This document shows positions 24,740 to 30,484 of a stretch of DNA of 41,661 nucleotides, piece after piece. Positions within the stretch are counted from its first letter, which is position 1. The number at the start of each line of letters is the position of its first letter. This stretch comes from a virus: the IMG/VR virus record IMGVR_UViG_3300024255_000056, positions 1 to 41,661 of that record; one strand, 5' to 3'. Position numbers and translations under genes: made by a program. Below the pieces are notes generated by a model, which ran no database searches, was not told the DNA's origin, and worked only from the letters and a program-made list of their open reading frames with translations.

Positions 24740-24930
24740 TACTTCTTAGATTTATATCCGCCTCCGTTTGCTTTATAACGTTTAGCTAGCATCTGAGCTT
24801 TACGTGCAGACCACTGTCCAGGAGCCCCACCTTTTCCACCAGCCTTGATAGAGTTAAATAATCTTTTACGCATTCCTGGTTTGGTATAATTACCAGAACT
24901 ATTAACAGTACTTTTTTTCTTTGTTGCCAT
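24739..24930 (-). CDS. Very basic small protein 3, no acidic residues
   Basis: A 63-aa protein with 17 Lys/Arg and no Asp or Glu. The core KPGMRKRLFNSIKAGGKGGA then PGQWSARKAQMLAKRYK is a pattern I recall from marine phages, usually encoded next to the other two basic types. Glycine-rich loops around a short helix suggest a nucleic-acid-binding peptide. It is coupled by TAATG to the 106-aa acidic gene before it and to the 80-aa gene after it. Confidence 0.65.
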   Translation of the reverse strand: MATKKKSTVNSSGNYTKPGMRKRLFNSIKAGGKGGAPGQWSARKAQMLAKRYKANGGGYKSKK

Positions 24931-25250
24931 TATTCATGTATTGTTGGGTATGTCTTATTTAATATTACTTGTAATTTTGCACACCTTTCATAATTCTCTT
25001 CATCAATATAGTGGTCAATCATATTTTGTAACTCATCTTCTGATGGCCCATTGTCTGGATCAAATGCCATTACCATTGACTCTTCTCTTTTAAAGTTCTT
25101 ACTAATCAATTCCTCAAATGTAATCTGGCCGGACAGTATCAAGTAGGCATTGTTGTATGCCTTCTCAAGTAATATCTGATCCATCTGCATTTGTGCTATC
25201 CTATCCATTATATCATCTTTTTCTTCAGGTCTGTCATTTTGGTCTGCCAT
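24930..25250 (-). CDS. Acidic helical protein, first gene of the leftward arm
   Basis: A 106-aa acidic protein (MADQNDRPEEKDDIMDRIAQ). The C-terminal helix pair, DELQNMIDHYIDEENYERCA then KLQVILNKTYP, has the outline of a UVR-like or small helical-hairpin motif found in many phage proteins. As the first gene of the arm, and coupled by TAATG to three very basic proteins, it could bind or neutralise them before they reach DNA. That pairing is inference. Confidence 0.5.
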   Translation of the reverse strand: MADQNDRPEEKDDIMDRIAQMQMDQILLEKAYNNAYLILSGQITFEELISKNFKREESMVMAFDPDNGPSEDELQNMIDHYIDEENYERCAKLQVILNKTYPTIHE

Positions 25251-25490
25251 GTGGGAAATAATTTAGTTAGTAACTCTTTTATAAGAATAATATAGGCATT
25301 TTTTAAATTCTATAAAAATTTTTGAGTGAGAACATGCCCCCCGCCTCCTGTAAAAAAAAATTCCTGCCCCCCAAAAAGTTGTGTGTTTTGCATGCTTAAG
25401 AGGTTCTACTGATCTGCTCCCCAGCTACAAAATGTATAAGGGGTACCCCCACACTTAAGTGGGAGCCTCAATAATTTAATACTATATATT
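25251..25490. promoter_or_regulatory. Divergent control region with dyads and C-runs
   Basis: A 240-base gene-free gap where the two arms diverge. It holds two TGCCCCCC runs 30 bases apart (25335-25342, 25365-25372), a perfect palindrome GGGGTACCCC (25440-25449), a perfect palindrome CACTTAAGTG (25452-25461), and another CTTAAG at 25395-25400. C and G runs are out of character in this AT-rich genome. Likely functions are a bidirectional promoter with operators, or an origin. No tRNA-like or coding signal is present. Confidence 0.5.
25412..25446 (+). repeat. Repeat copy 1, ATCTnCTCCCCAGCTA motif
   Basis: The stretch from ATCTGCTCCCCAGCTA to the GGGTAC at 25441-25446 recurs imperfectly at 25937-25969 (ATCTTCTCCCCAGCTA ... 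GGGTAC). The two copies flank the first rightward gene. They could be operators, iterons or remnants of a duplication. Confidence 0.6.
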
Positions 25491-25823
25491 ATGAGCGTAT
25501 TTTTCAGAAAACTAAGAGTAAATGAAGCAACAGGAACAGCAACAATCATTGCTACAGACAAACCAATCTCTGCAACAAAGAAGATGATTGGTAATCTAAA
25601 CGTAGCAGTAAGGTCTACAGGTAATGTAACCTTTGGCATTCTAAGTCTTATAGACCCAGATACCAACAAAGTAATGCGTGCTAATCATCCTACTATTAAG
25701 CAACTTCAAAAAGAGCTTAACCAAGGAGATGAAATGCCTGGCTTCCAATTGAGTGACAATCCTGTAGTGGATTTAAATACAGGAGAGGAAACTAACCTGC
25801 GTTGGATTGAGGCTTCAGTATAG
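25491..25823 (+). CDS. First rightward gene, unknown small protein
   Basis: A 110-aa protein (MSVFFRKLRVNEATGTATII), beta-rich in the first half, with the C-terminal segment MPGFQLSDNPVVDLNTGEET followed by LRWIEASV. I do not recognise a family. It forms a unit of its own: the dyad-rich control region precedes it and a 12-bp terminator follows. That suggests strong early expression, as for an anti-defence or DNA-binding early protein, but nothing in the sequence fixes the role. Confidence 0.65.
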   Translation: MSVFFRKLRVNEATGTATIIATDKPISATKKMIGNLNVAVRSTGNVTFGILSLIDPDTNKVMRANHPTIKQLQKELNQGDEMPGFQLSDNPVVDLNTGEETNLRWIEASV

Positions 25824-25831
25824 CCTTACAT

Positions 25832-25861
25832 CAACAACTGACCTTAACGGGTTGGTTGTTG
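25832..25861 (+). terminator. Intrinsic terminator after the first rightward gene
   Basis: Arms 25832-25843 and 25850-25861 form a 12-bp stem with two G-U pairs and the loop ttaacg, followed by TTTT. It ends the 110-aa transcript 8 bases past the stop codon. Confidence 0.8.
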
Positions 25862-25936
25862 TTTTATCTTGTGTGTAATAGTGCATGGTTACTGCAATCT
25901 TCTCTGACTATCTGCTCTGCCATCTGCACTTTGACC

Positions 25937-25969
25937 ATCTTCTCCCCAGCTATACAGCGTTATGGGTAC
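25937..25969 (+). repeat. Repeat copy 2, ATCTnCTCCCCAGCTA motif
   Basis: Imperfect direct copy of 25412-25446, sharing CTCCCCAGCTA and a GGGTAC end. Its 3' end overlaps the left arm of the 9-bp dyad at 25967-25997. Upstream are two further ATCTGC words (around 25909 and 25922). Confidence 0.6.
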
Positions 25970-25997
25970 AATGTTATATAATATCACTAACATTGTA
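25967..25997. promoter_or_regulatory. Perfect 9-bp inverted repeat, operator-like
   Basis: TACAATGTT (25967-25975) and AACATTGTA (25989-25997) are exact reverse complements separated by 13 AT-rich bases. No T-run follows on either strand, so it is not an intrinsic terminator. It could bind a dimeric regulator such as the phage helix-turn-helix proteins. Confidence 0.5.
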
Positions 25998-26314
25998 TAA
26001 AAAGCATGGGTAAATTTAATTTTATGTGTGTGTCACACTAAAGATGAGGTCTTATACCCACAAAATACCACCTTTTACCACTACTGTTACAACTAGTACT
26101 CTATATAATATAAATATAGCTAACACTACTATAGCCGTAACAATTACACTCAACAATACTACAAGAGTATTCTTTGTCTCTTCCTCTATAGGATAATAGA
26201 CATAGTACCCGCAATATTATAATCAAAAGCTTAGAGATATGAGTCAAGCAATACCACTGACTATTCTGAGATAGTGTCAGCCAATAATGGATAAGCACTC
26301 TAAGTTATTTACTA

Positions 26315-26556
26315 ATCACTAATACTAAATCGTTATGTCTAATACTAAAACAATGCTTGTAACTATAACAGTATTTATAATCACATTACTATGTCTTAAT
26401 ACTATAGTTTGGTGGTTAGAATCTAATATTACATACAAACAATCATTCTCTCATGGTGCATTCTTATTCCTTACTCTATTTGTAGGATGGATACCGGCTG
26501 TAATAGTTGGTAAAGATTACCATGAATATATTAATTAATCCTAATACTAAATCTTA
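26315..26556 (+). repeat. Repeated pre-start motif CTAATACTAAA
   Basis: CTAATACTAAATC occurs just before the ATG at 26335 and again just before the ATG at 26556, while CTAATACTAAAA also occurs inside the first codons at 26335. The recurrence immediately ahead of two start codons suggests a shared translation-initiation or regulatory element, or local duplication. Confidence 0.45.
26335..26538 (+). CDS. Small two-pass membrane protein
   Basis: A 67-aa protein with two predicted membrane helices: about residues 6-27 (TMLVTITVFIITLLCLNTIV) and 41-59 (GAFLFLTLFVGWIPAVIVG), joined by a polar loop SNITYKQSFSH. The short N terminus and C terminus (KDYHEYIN) are probably both cytoplasmic. It opens a three-gene envelope cassette with the lipoprotein and a second membrane protein. 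Possible roles are superinfection exclusion, inner-membrane modification or a holin-like function. The early-arm position fits exclusion better than lysis. Confidence 0.6.
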   Translation: MSNTKTMLVTITVFIITLLCLNTIVWWLESNITYKQSFSHGAFLFLTLFVGWIPAVIVGKDYHEYIN

Positions 26557-26957
26557 TGAAACACATTATCATATGCCTAGGCATTCTCCTATCATTTAGC
26601 TCTTGTGAAAAAGAAGAGTTAGAACCAACATGTACAGCTATAGAGCTCAACATGACTGATACAATAACTATGTACTTTGAAAGACAAGAGTCTAATGGTA
26701 CATTTAGATCACATGGATGGTCTCAAGATAACTATCAGTTATACCTTGATACATTTATGGCAACAACACCTCCACCATTTACTATGGATGGTTGGTTGTC
26801 TTGGTCATTTGACTCAGCCAATAGCAATCCAGACTATTATATATTCAGTAGTGGACAGTATCTTATTAACCCAAGCACTTGGGATGATGACTTCTACTAT
26901 ATCACAATACCAATTCAAGATATTGTTACCAATGGTGACACTATCGTAATCCTTTAA
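26556..26957 (+). CDS. Lipoprotein, probably surface-exposed
   Basis: A 133-aa protein with a type II signal peptide: MKHIIICLGILLSFSSC, with Cys17 as the lipidated residue. The next residues EKEELE form the K-(D/E)-(D/E)-type lipoprotein export signal known from Bacteroidota, which sends lipoproteins to the outside of the outer membrane. The mature part is about 116 aa, beta-rich and full of Asp, Tyr and Trp (SWSFDSANSNPDYYIF, then DDFYYITIPIQDIV). A phage surface lipoprotein encoded away from the virion genes resembles receptor-blocking exclusion proteins such as T5 Llp. That function is inference; the export signal is visible. Confidence 0.7.
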   Translation: MKHIIICLGILLSFSSCEKEELEPTCTAIELNMTDTITMYFERQESNGTFRSHGWSQDNYQLYLDTFMATTPPPFTMDGWLSWSFDSANSNPDYYIFSSGQYLINPSTWDDDFYYITIPIQDIVTNGDTIVIL

Positions 26958-26976
26958 TCTTTTAAAATAAATAATT

Positions 26977-27303
26977 ATGAAAACATTCTTCAGATCATTA
27001 ATCAAATGGATATTTATTATCATTATCCCAGTAGTAGTATTAAGTACATGTATCAACTATTTTTACACCTTTGGGTGGAATGGTTGGTCAATGACCCTCA
27101 TATGGAGTGCAGTGGTAGTTGCAACTCTTATTAATGCTTTGTTCTATGCTTCTAATATGAAGCAATCAAAGTTCTTACCATTTAAAATACAGTTTGAGTT
27201 TATCCCTATGTTTGGCTTCTTAATAGGAGTACCACCAAAAAGACCATGGGAAATACTTATAGTTGTACCTTTTTGTACTATAGAAATATCAAAAAGGGTT
27301 TAA
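26977..27303 (+). CDS. Membrane protein with two or three helices
   Basis: A 108-aa protein. A basic start (MKTFFRSLIKW) is followed by a hydrophobic helix IFIIIIPVVVLSTCINYFY (about residues 12-30), a second at about 37-56 (SMTLIWSAVVVATLINALFY), and weaker hydrophobic segments near 75-85 and 92-102. It has no catalytic motif. It closes the cassette after the lipoprotein. Possible roles match those of its neighbours; none can be fixed. Confidence 0.6.
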   Translation: MKTFFRSLIKWIFIIIIPVVVLSTCINYFYTFGWNGWSMTLIWSAVVVATLINALFYASNMKQSKFLPFKIQFEFIPMFGFLIGVPPKRPWEILIVVPFCTIEISKRV

Positions 27304-27389
27304 AAAGGCTCACGTATGGACCACTAACAATACCAGTAATATTATATACTATAATAACACTAGTAGTTAGGTCTTGTGAGATTTGTTGA
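27273..27389 (+). CDS. Possible 38-aa membrane micro-ORF or frameshift extension
   Basis: A TTG-start frame overlapping the end of the 108-aa gene in the -1 frame. It reads YYRNIKKGLKRLTYGPLTIP and then a hydrophobic helix VILYTIITLVV before a Cys-containing tail. It could be an independent micro-protein, or a -1 frameshift extension of the 108-aa protein near the AAAAAGG run. No ATG is present, so confidence is low. Confidence 0.25.
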   Translation: MYYRNIKKGLKRLTYGPLTIPVILYTIITLVVRSCEIC

Positions 27390-27403
27390 TTGTGTAATCA
27401 ATT

Positions 27404-27455
27404 TTCAGGAGCCATGCTGTTTTCGCATACATGTTTGCAGTGTGGCTCTCCTGAA
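27404..27455 (+). ncRNA. Long imperfect hairpin, structured RNA candidate
   Basis: Bases 27404-27419 pair with 27438-27455. There are 7 bp (TTCAGGA/TCCTGAA), a 2-base bulge, 4 bp (GCCA/TGGC), two wobbles and 3 further bp, closing a loop of about 18 bases. No T-run follows (the next bases are TTAATCTAAAAAA), so it is not a standard terminator. It stands 25 bases ahead of the first replication-arm gene, suggesting a leader, an RNase III site or a small RNA. Confidence 0.45.
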
Positions 27456-27479
27456 TTAATCTAAAAAATATTAAAACAT

Positions 27480-28004
27480 ATGTCAAATACATATTCCATC
27501 CATAAAGAAATAATTAATACCATCTTTATAAAGCTATTAGATAGCAAAGCATTTGTAACAAAGGAAAACATGACCAATGTTGGTAAGATCTTGCTTAGAG
27601 AGTGTAGTGATAGTACTATAGAAACCATTATCCATCTCATGTTAAGTGAAACAGAATATAAACCTCTTAAAATAGGTGATCATGTTAAGCTTGAAACACC
27701 AAATTATCACATAGGTAATGAATATGAAGTAGATATACTTGCTGACTTAGGTCTATTACCTAAAGATAAAGGTTATGTCTATGGTATTGTTAAAGGTGAC
27801 TCTTCTTGGAGCACAACAGATCCTTTTAATCCGTTCTATAGTAGAATTAAGATTGATTGTTTGTATCATTGTGCTGACAAAAAGCTTAAATTATATCAGC
27901 ATGAAGTAAATCCTTTACAATGTGTGAAGGTTAATAGAGGTAATATTCCTTATTACAAAAAGAAAACAGCTTCTGTTGAGGTTGTGGACCCAATAACTTT
28001 ATAA
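27480..28004 (+). CDS. Early-arm protein, unknown
   Basis: A 174-aa protein. The N-terminal helical domain (SIHKEIINTIFIKLLDSKAF) is followed from about residue 60 by a beta-rich region: PLKIGDHVKLETPNYHIGNE, GYVYGIVKGDSSWS, and IKIDCLYHCADKKLKLYQHE. The KIGDHVKL...YVYGIV arrangement resembles a small beta-barrel. It opens the replication arm directly after the long hairpin. No family recognised. Confidence 0.55.
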   Translation: MSNTYSIHKEIINTIFIKLLDSKAFVTKENMTNVGKILLRECSDSTIETIIHLMLSETEYKPLKIGDHVKLETPNYHIGNEYEVDILADLGLLPKDKGYVYGIVKGDSSWSTTDPFNPFYSRIKIDCLYHCADKKLKLYQHEVNPLQCVKVNRGNIPYYKKKTASVEVVDPITL

Positions 28005-28005
28005 T

Positions 28006-28194
28006 ATGCCTAAATTATCAATAGAATTAATCAAAGACAGGTACAGAAAGTTCCAGACTCAAAGTGAACATAAACACTTTGGTCCTTATATGAATGAGCT
28101 ATTCTCACTAGGTGATGTTAAGCTACAAGGAGAGTTAGACAATAACATGTCTCTTCTTAGGTTGCTTAAAGATCATGTACAAGAAGAGCAGTAG
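28006..28194 (+). CDS. Small hypothetical protein coupled to the HTH gene
   Basis: A 62-aa charged, helical protein (MPKLSIELIKDRYRKFQTQS, then LQGELDNNMSLLRLLKDHVQ). It starts 1 base after the upstream stop and overlaps the helix-turn-helix gene by 20 bases. Its close packing supports expression. It might act with that DNA-binding protein. Confidence 0.5.
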   Translation: MPKLSIELIKDRYRKFQTQSEHKHFGPYMNELFSLGDVKLQGELDNNMSLLRLLKDHVQEEQ

Positions 28195-28426
28195 ATATGG
28201 AATTGTTAAACACCAAGTGTTAACAGATCCTAATCTATCCATTCAAGCAAAAGGTTTGTATAGTATATTATGTTGCTATGCAAACAAAAACAGATTATGT
28301 TGGCCATCTATCAGTACACTTGCTGATGATGCTGACTCAAGTCAATCATCCATTAAAAGATGGTTAAAAGAGTTAAAACACCATAATTACATTCAAAGAG
28401 TAGGAAGAAAGCTAACAATTTTGTAA
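28175..28426 (+). CDS. Helix-turn-helix DNA-binding protein (HTH_36-like)
   Basis: An 83-aa protein following the replication-initiator-type winged helix: YGIVKHQVLTDPNLSIQAKG, then LYSILCCYANKNRLCWPSIS with the turn TLADDADSSQSSIKRWLKEL and a wing YIQRVGRKL. This is the HTH_36 type found at the N terminus of plasmid and phage replication proteins, but no further domain follows. It could be a truncated initiator or a stand-alone regulator of the early arm. Confidence 0.75.
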   Translation: MYKKSSRYGIVKHQVLTDPNLSIQAKGLYSILCCYANKNRLCWPSISTLADDADSSQSSIKRWLKELKHHNYIQRVGRKLTIL

Positions 28427-28442
28427 TGCGTTAGCTATATTA

Positions 28443-28526
28443 ATGCTTTTTATTTTTGAGTTAGAACCAAATTCATTTAATTATACTGAACCAGTACAAG
28501 TTATATTATTATCTTTACCACAATAA
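28443..28526 (+). CDS. Possible 27-codon micro-ORF
   Basis: ATG at 28443, ending 8 bases before the next gene; it reads MLFIFELEPNSFNYTEPVQV and then ILLSLPQ. The only support is its position in the gap between two genes. Confidence 0.2.
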   Translation: MLFIFELEPNSFNYTEPVQVILLSLPQ

Positions 28527-28534
28527 AATAAAGA

Positions 28535-28804
28535 ATGATAATACAACTTCCAAATGGCAGAATAATTGAGTGTTCATTAGAACAGTACCTTTCACTAAGT
28601 GATGAAGAGTACAATGATCTAAATGGTCTTAGCTCAGCCTATACTAAAGAAGTTGGTGATCCATTTTACAACAGGTATTCAGACAGATCAGGGAAAGCAG
28701 AACAATCCGCAATAGAACATATTGAGGAACATGAACCAGCCCTAGATGAGATAGATACCTATGAGAAGTTGGAGGACCCGTATTTTCATTCAGATGATTC
28801 TTAA
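28535..28804 (+). CDS. Small acidic protein
   Basis: An 89-aa protein. The N-terminal part, MIIQLPNGRIIECSLEQYLS, looks like a small beta hairpin, followed by SDEEYNDLNGLSSAYTKEVG. The C-terminal third is very acidic (EHIEEHEPALDEIDTYEKLE). No family recognised. It precedes the acidic-tailed 189-aa protein and may share its promoter. Confidence 0.5.
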   Translation: MIIQLPNGRIIECSLEQYLSLSDEEYNDLNGLSSAYTKEVGDPFYNRYSDRSGKAEQSAIEHIEEHEPALDEIDTYEKLEDPYFHSDDS

Positions 28805-28846
28805 ATCATCAAACACTATTTTATTAATTTCAAAAACAATTTAAAA

Positions 28847-29416
28847 ATGCAAAATCAAGTAAACATCATTGCTGATGACATGGGAAATGTTGTCCGCCAA
28901 TCAAGTAGTAACTCAGAGTATGGTTATGTAAGACTAACACAGAAAAGAGTATCCTTTGGAACCGGAGGTTGGGTTAAAAGCTCTAACGTCTCTACATTAA
29001 TCCATGGTAAATTAGAAGATTTACAAGAAATGGATTTCAAAGCTAATGAAGCTTTAACAGGTAAGATTGTAATCAGAGAGCAATTAGAGCCATTTAGTTC
29101 TAATGATCCTGATAGAGACTATAAATATGCAGGTGATACAGGTATCATTTGTTGTATAGATGGTCAACCTATTTATAGGAAAACATTCTTTGTACCAAAT
29201 GTAACAGCTGAAGATACATTATTAGCTCATACTAATGGTGCTGATATAAGAGAAGCTAATGGTAGCAACACAAGTGTCAAAATGAAGACAATTGAAGCTG
29301 CAGAAGCATTTGGTATCAATAGTGACGTAGAAGATGAATCCGTTGAAGAAGTTGCTGATGAAGTAACTGATGAAGTAGTTGAAGATGAGCTCGTTGAAGA
29401 GACATTTGAACTATAA
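28847..29416 (+). CDS. Acidic-tailed early protein, possible ssDNA-binding protein
   Basis: A 189-aa protein. The first 140 residues are beta-rich (EYGYVRLTQKRVSFGTGGWV, then LEDLQEMDFKANEALTGKIV and GDTGIICCIDGQPIYRKTFF), which could form an OB-like barrel. The last 35 residues are almost all acidic, ending EVVEDELVEETFEL, as in SSB tails that recruit partners. A strong terminator follows, consistent with an abundant product. I have seen similar proteins in Bacteroidota phages, always uncharacterised. SSB is the best guess but not shown. Confidence 0.5.
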   Translation: MQNQVNIIADDMGNVVRQSSSNSEYGYVRLTQKRVSFGTGGWVKSSNVSTLIHGKLEDLQEMDFKANEALTGKIVIREQLEPFSSNDPDRDYKYAGDTGIICCIDGQPIYRKTFFVPNVTAEDTLLAHTNGADIREANGSNTSVKMKTIEAAEAFGINSDVEDESVEEVADEVTDEVVEDELVEETFEL

Positions 29417-29439
29417 TAATAATTTCTGAAGAATGCAGT

Positions 29440-29481
29440 GGGTAGAGAGTGAATTAAGTAGCTCTCTACCTCTCATTTTTT
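29440..29481 (+). terminator. Intrinsic terminator after the 189-aa gene
   Basis: GGTAGAGAG (29441-29449) pairs with CTCTCTACC (29462-29470), a 9-bp stem with a 12-base loop, followed by TCTCATTTTTT. It ends the first replication-arm transcript. Confidence 0.8.
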
Positions 29482-29523
29482 AATGACATATTCAATAAAT
29501 TCATAACTAAAAATCAAACACGT

Positions 29524-30066
29524 ATGCTATCTCATGAACAAATTCAAACACTAAAACTTAATGACAGAGAAAATCAATTAAGCAAACGCATAGAGCGTTA
29601 TCAATATCTAGGGTTATTAGCTGAATATCAGTTACACCCACCTTCACTAATCAATTCATTTGAATACAGTAAACTAAATCCGTATCAACATTTTTTGTTT
29701 AAACGTGTACTCCATGGACTCAATGTTTATAAACCTGAAGAAGTTAACAAGCTTCATTGGGATAAACGTAGAAGAGTTACTAGAGTATGGAAACGTGGTC
29801 AAAAGGAAATTAACCGTTGGAAACAAACACTTTGTAATAAGAAAATAAATTCTTATCTTAGTAAAACGTTTACACATAGTCCTCTTGCTCAGTACATTGC
29901 AAATATACCTGCAGATGAAACATTAGATAGTTACAAGAACACGTTTACATTCAAAGACCTTGGAATATCATATGAAGATGTAATATTAAAGTTTATGTCT
30001 TTAGGTTTACTACCAAGAAACTTTTTTACAATTAAATCAAATGAGTATCAAAAAAGTATCAAGTAA
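29524..30066 (+). CDS. Basic helical protein, unknown
   Basis: A 180-aa basic protein. Its middle is Lys/Arg/Trp-rich (WDKRRRVTRVWKRGQKEINR), a likely nucleic-acid-binding patch. The C terminus (SYEDVILKFMSLGLLPRNFF) looks like a small helical domain. It overlaps the HNH-like gene start at 30041 by 26 bases unless that gene starts at 30068. No named family. Confidence 0.55.
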   Translation: MLSHEQIQTLKLNDRENQLSKRIERYQYLGLLAEYQLHPPSLINSFEYSKLNPYQHFLFKRVLHGLNVYKPEEVNKLHWDKRRRVTRVWKRGQKEINRWKQTLCNKKINSYLSKTFTHSPLAQYIANIPADETLDSYKNTFTFKDLGISYEDVILKFMSLGLLPRNFFTIKSNEYQKSIK

Positions 30067-30310
30067 AATGTCAAAGTTAAATACAGCTTATAGCAAATTG
30101 CGTAAGCAGTATTTAACAGACAAACCCATCTGTCATGCAAAGATCCATAAGTGTTCCTTGCATGCAACAGATGTTCATCATAAACATGGCCGTGGTGTAT
30201 ACCACTTAGATGTGTCTACATGGTTACCAGTTTGTAGAAACTGTCACATGTGGATAGAAGAACACCCAGCTGAAGCCTATGAATTAGGATTTTCAGGCTC
30301 TAGAACATAA
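30041..30310 (+). CDS. HNH-like zinc-binding protein
   Basis: An 89-aa protein from the ATG at 30041; an ATG at 30068, one base after the upstream stop, is an equally good start giving 80 aa. It has C-x5-C in CHAKIHKC, then ATDVHHKHGRG, then LPVCRNCHMWIEEHP. The first His pair, a CxxC knuckle and the last His are the HNH landmarks, but the usual Asn ahead of LC..CH is replaced by STW. It ends GFSGSRT, as many phage HNH proteins do. It may be a nicking or recombination endonuclease or an inactive zinc-binding relative. tRNA genes start 7 bases later. Confidence 0.65.
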   Translation: MSIKKVSSKMSKLNTAYSKLRKQYLTDKPICHAKIHKCSLHATDVHHKHGRGVYHLDVSTWLPVCRNCHMWIEEHPAEAYELGFSGSRT

Positions 30311-30316
30311 CTTTAT

Positions 30317-30390
30317 GGTCCTATAGCTCAACTGGATAGAGCAACAGCCTTCTAAGCTGTAGGTTCTAGGTTCAAATCCTAGTGGGATCA
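30317..30390 (+). tRNA. tRNA-Arg (TCT)
   Basis: A 74-base cloverleaf: acceptor GGTCCTA/TGGGATC (two G-U pairs), D stem GCTC/GAGC, anticodon stem ACAGC/GCTGT with loop CTTCTAA, so anticodon TCT, and T arm with GGTTCAAATCC. The 3' CCA is not encoded (discriminator A then CAG). It reads AGA, common in this AT-rich phage. Confidence 0.95.
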
Positions 30391-30395
30391 CAGAT

Positions 30396-30484
30396 GGCCG
30401 GATGATGAAATTGGTAGACATGAAGGACTTAAAATCCTTTGGGCAGTAATGTCCGTGTGGGTTCAAATCCCACTCCGGCTACCA
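30396..30484 (+). tRNA. tRNA-Leu (TAA)
   Basis: An 89-base class II tRNA with a long variable arm. Acceptor GGCCGGA/TCCGGCT, anticodon stem AAGGA/TCCTT and loop CTTAAAA give anticodon TAA. CCA is encoded at 30482-30484, and the next tRNA starts at the next base. It reads TTA, the usual Leu codon here. Confidence 0.95.

Larger units (their letters stand above)
25862..26334. other. Stretch with little coding evidence
   Basis: About 470 bases with no convincing gene. It contains repeat copy 2, a perfect 9-bp dyad, and a 50-codon rightward ORF (ATG 26044, stop 26194-26196; Thr/Asn/Ile-rich, starting MRSYTHKIPPFTTTVTTSTL) that I rate at about 0.2. A 65-codon leftward frame at 26101-26298 is rejected as chance. 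Near its end CTAATACTAAAT begins a repeated leader motif. It may hold promoters for the membrane cassette or a non-coding RNA. Confidence 0.4.

Noticed and set aside
25130-25145. TGGCCGGA also present in the tRNA-Leu acceptor
   Set aside because: An 8-base match to a tRNA end is expected by chance in 41 kb and has no flanking similarity.
26101-26298. 65-codon leftward ORF in the gene-poor stretch
   Set aside because: It is isolated, has no initiation context, and its composition looks like translated AT-rich noncoding DNA.
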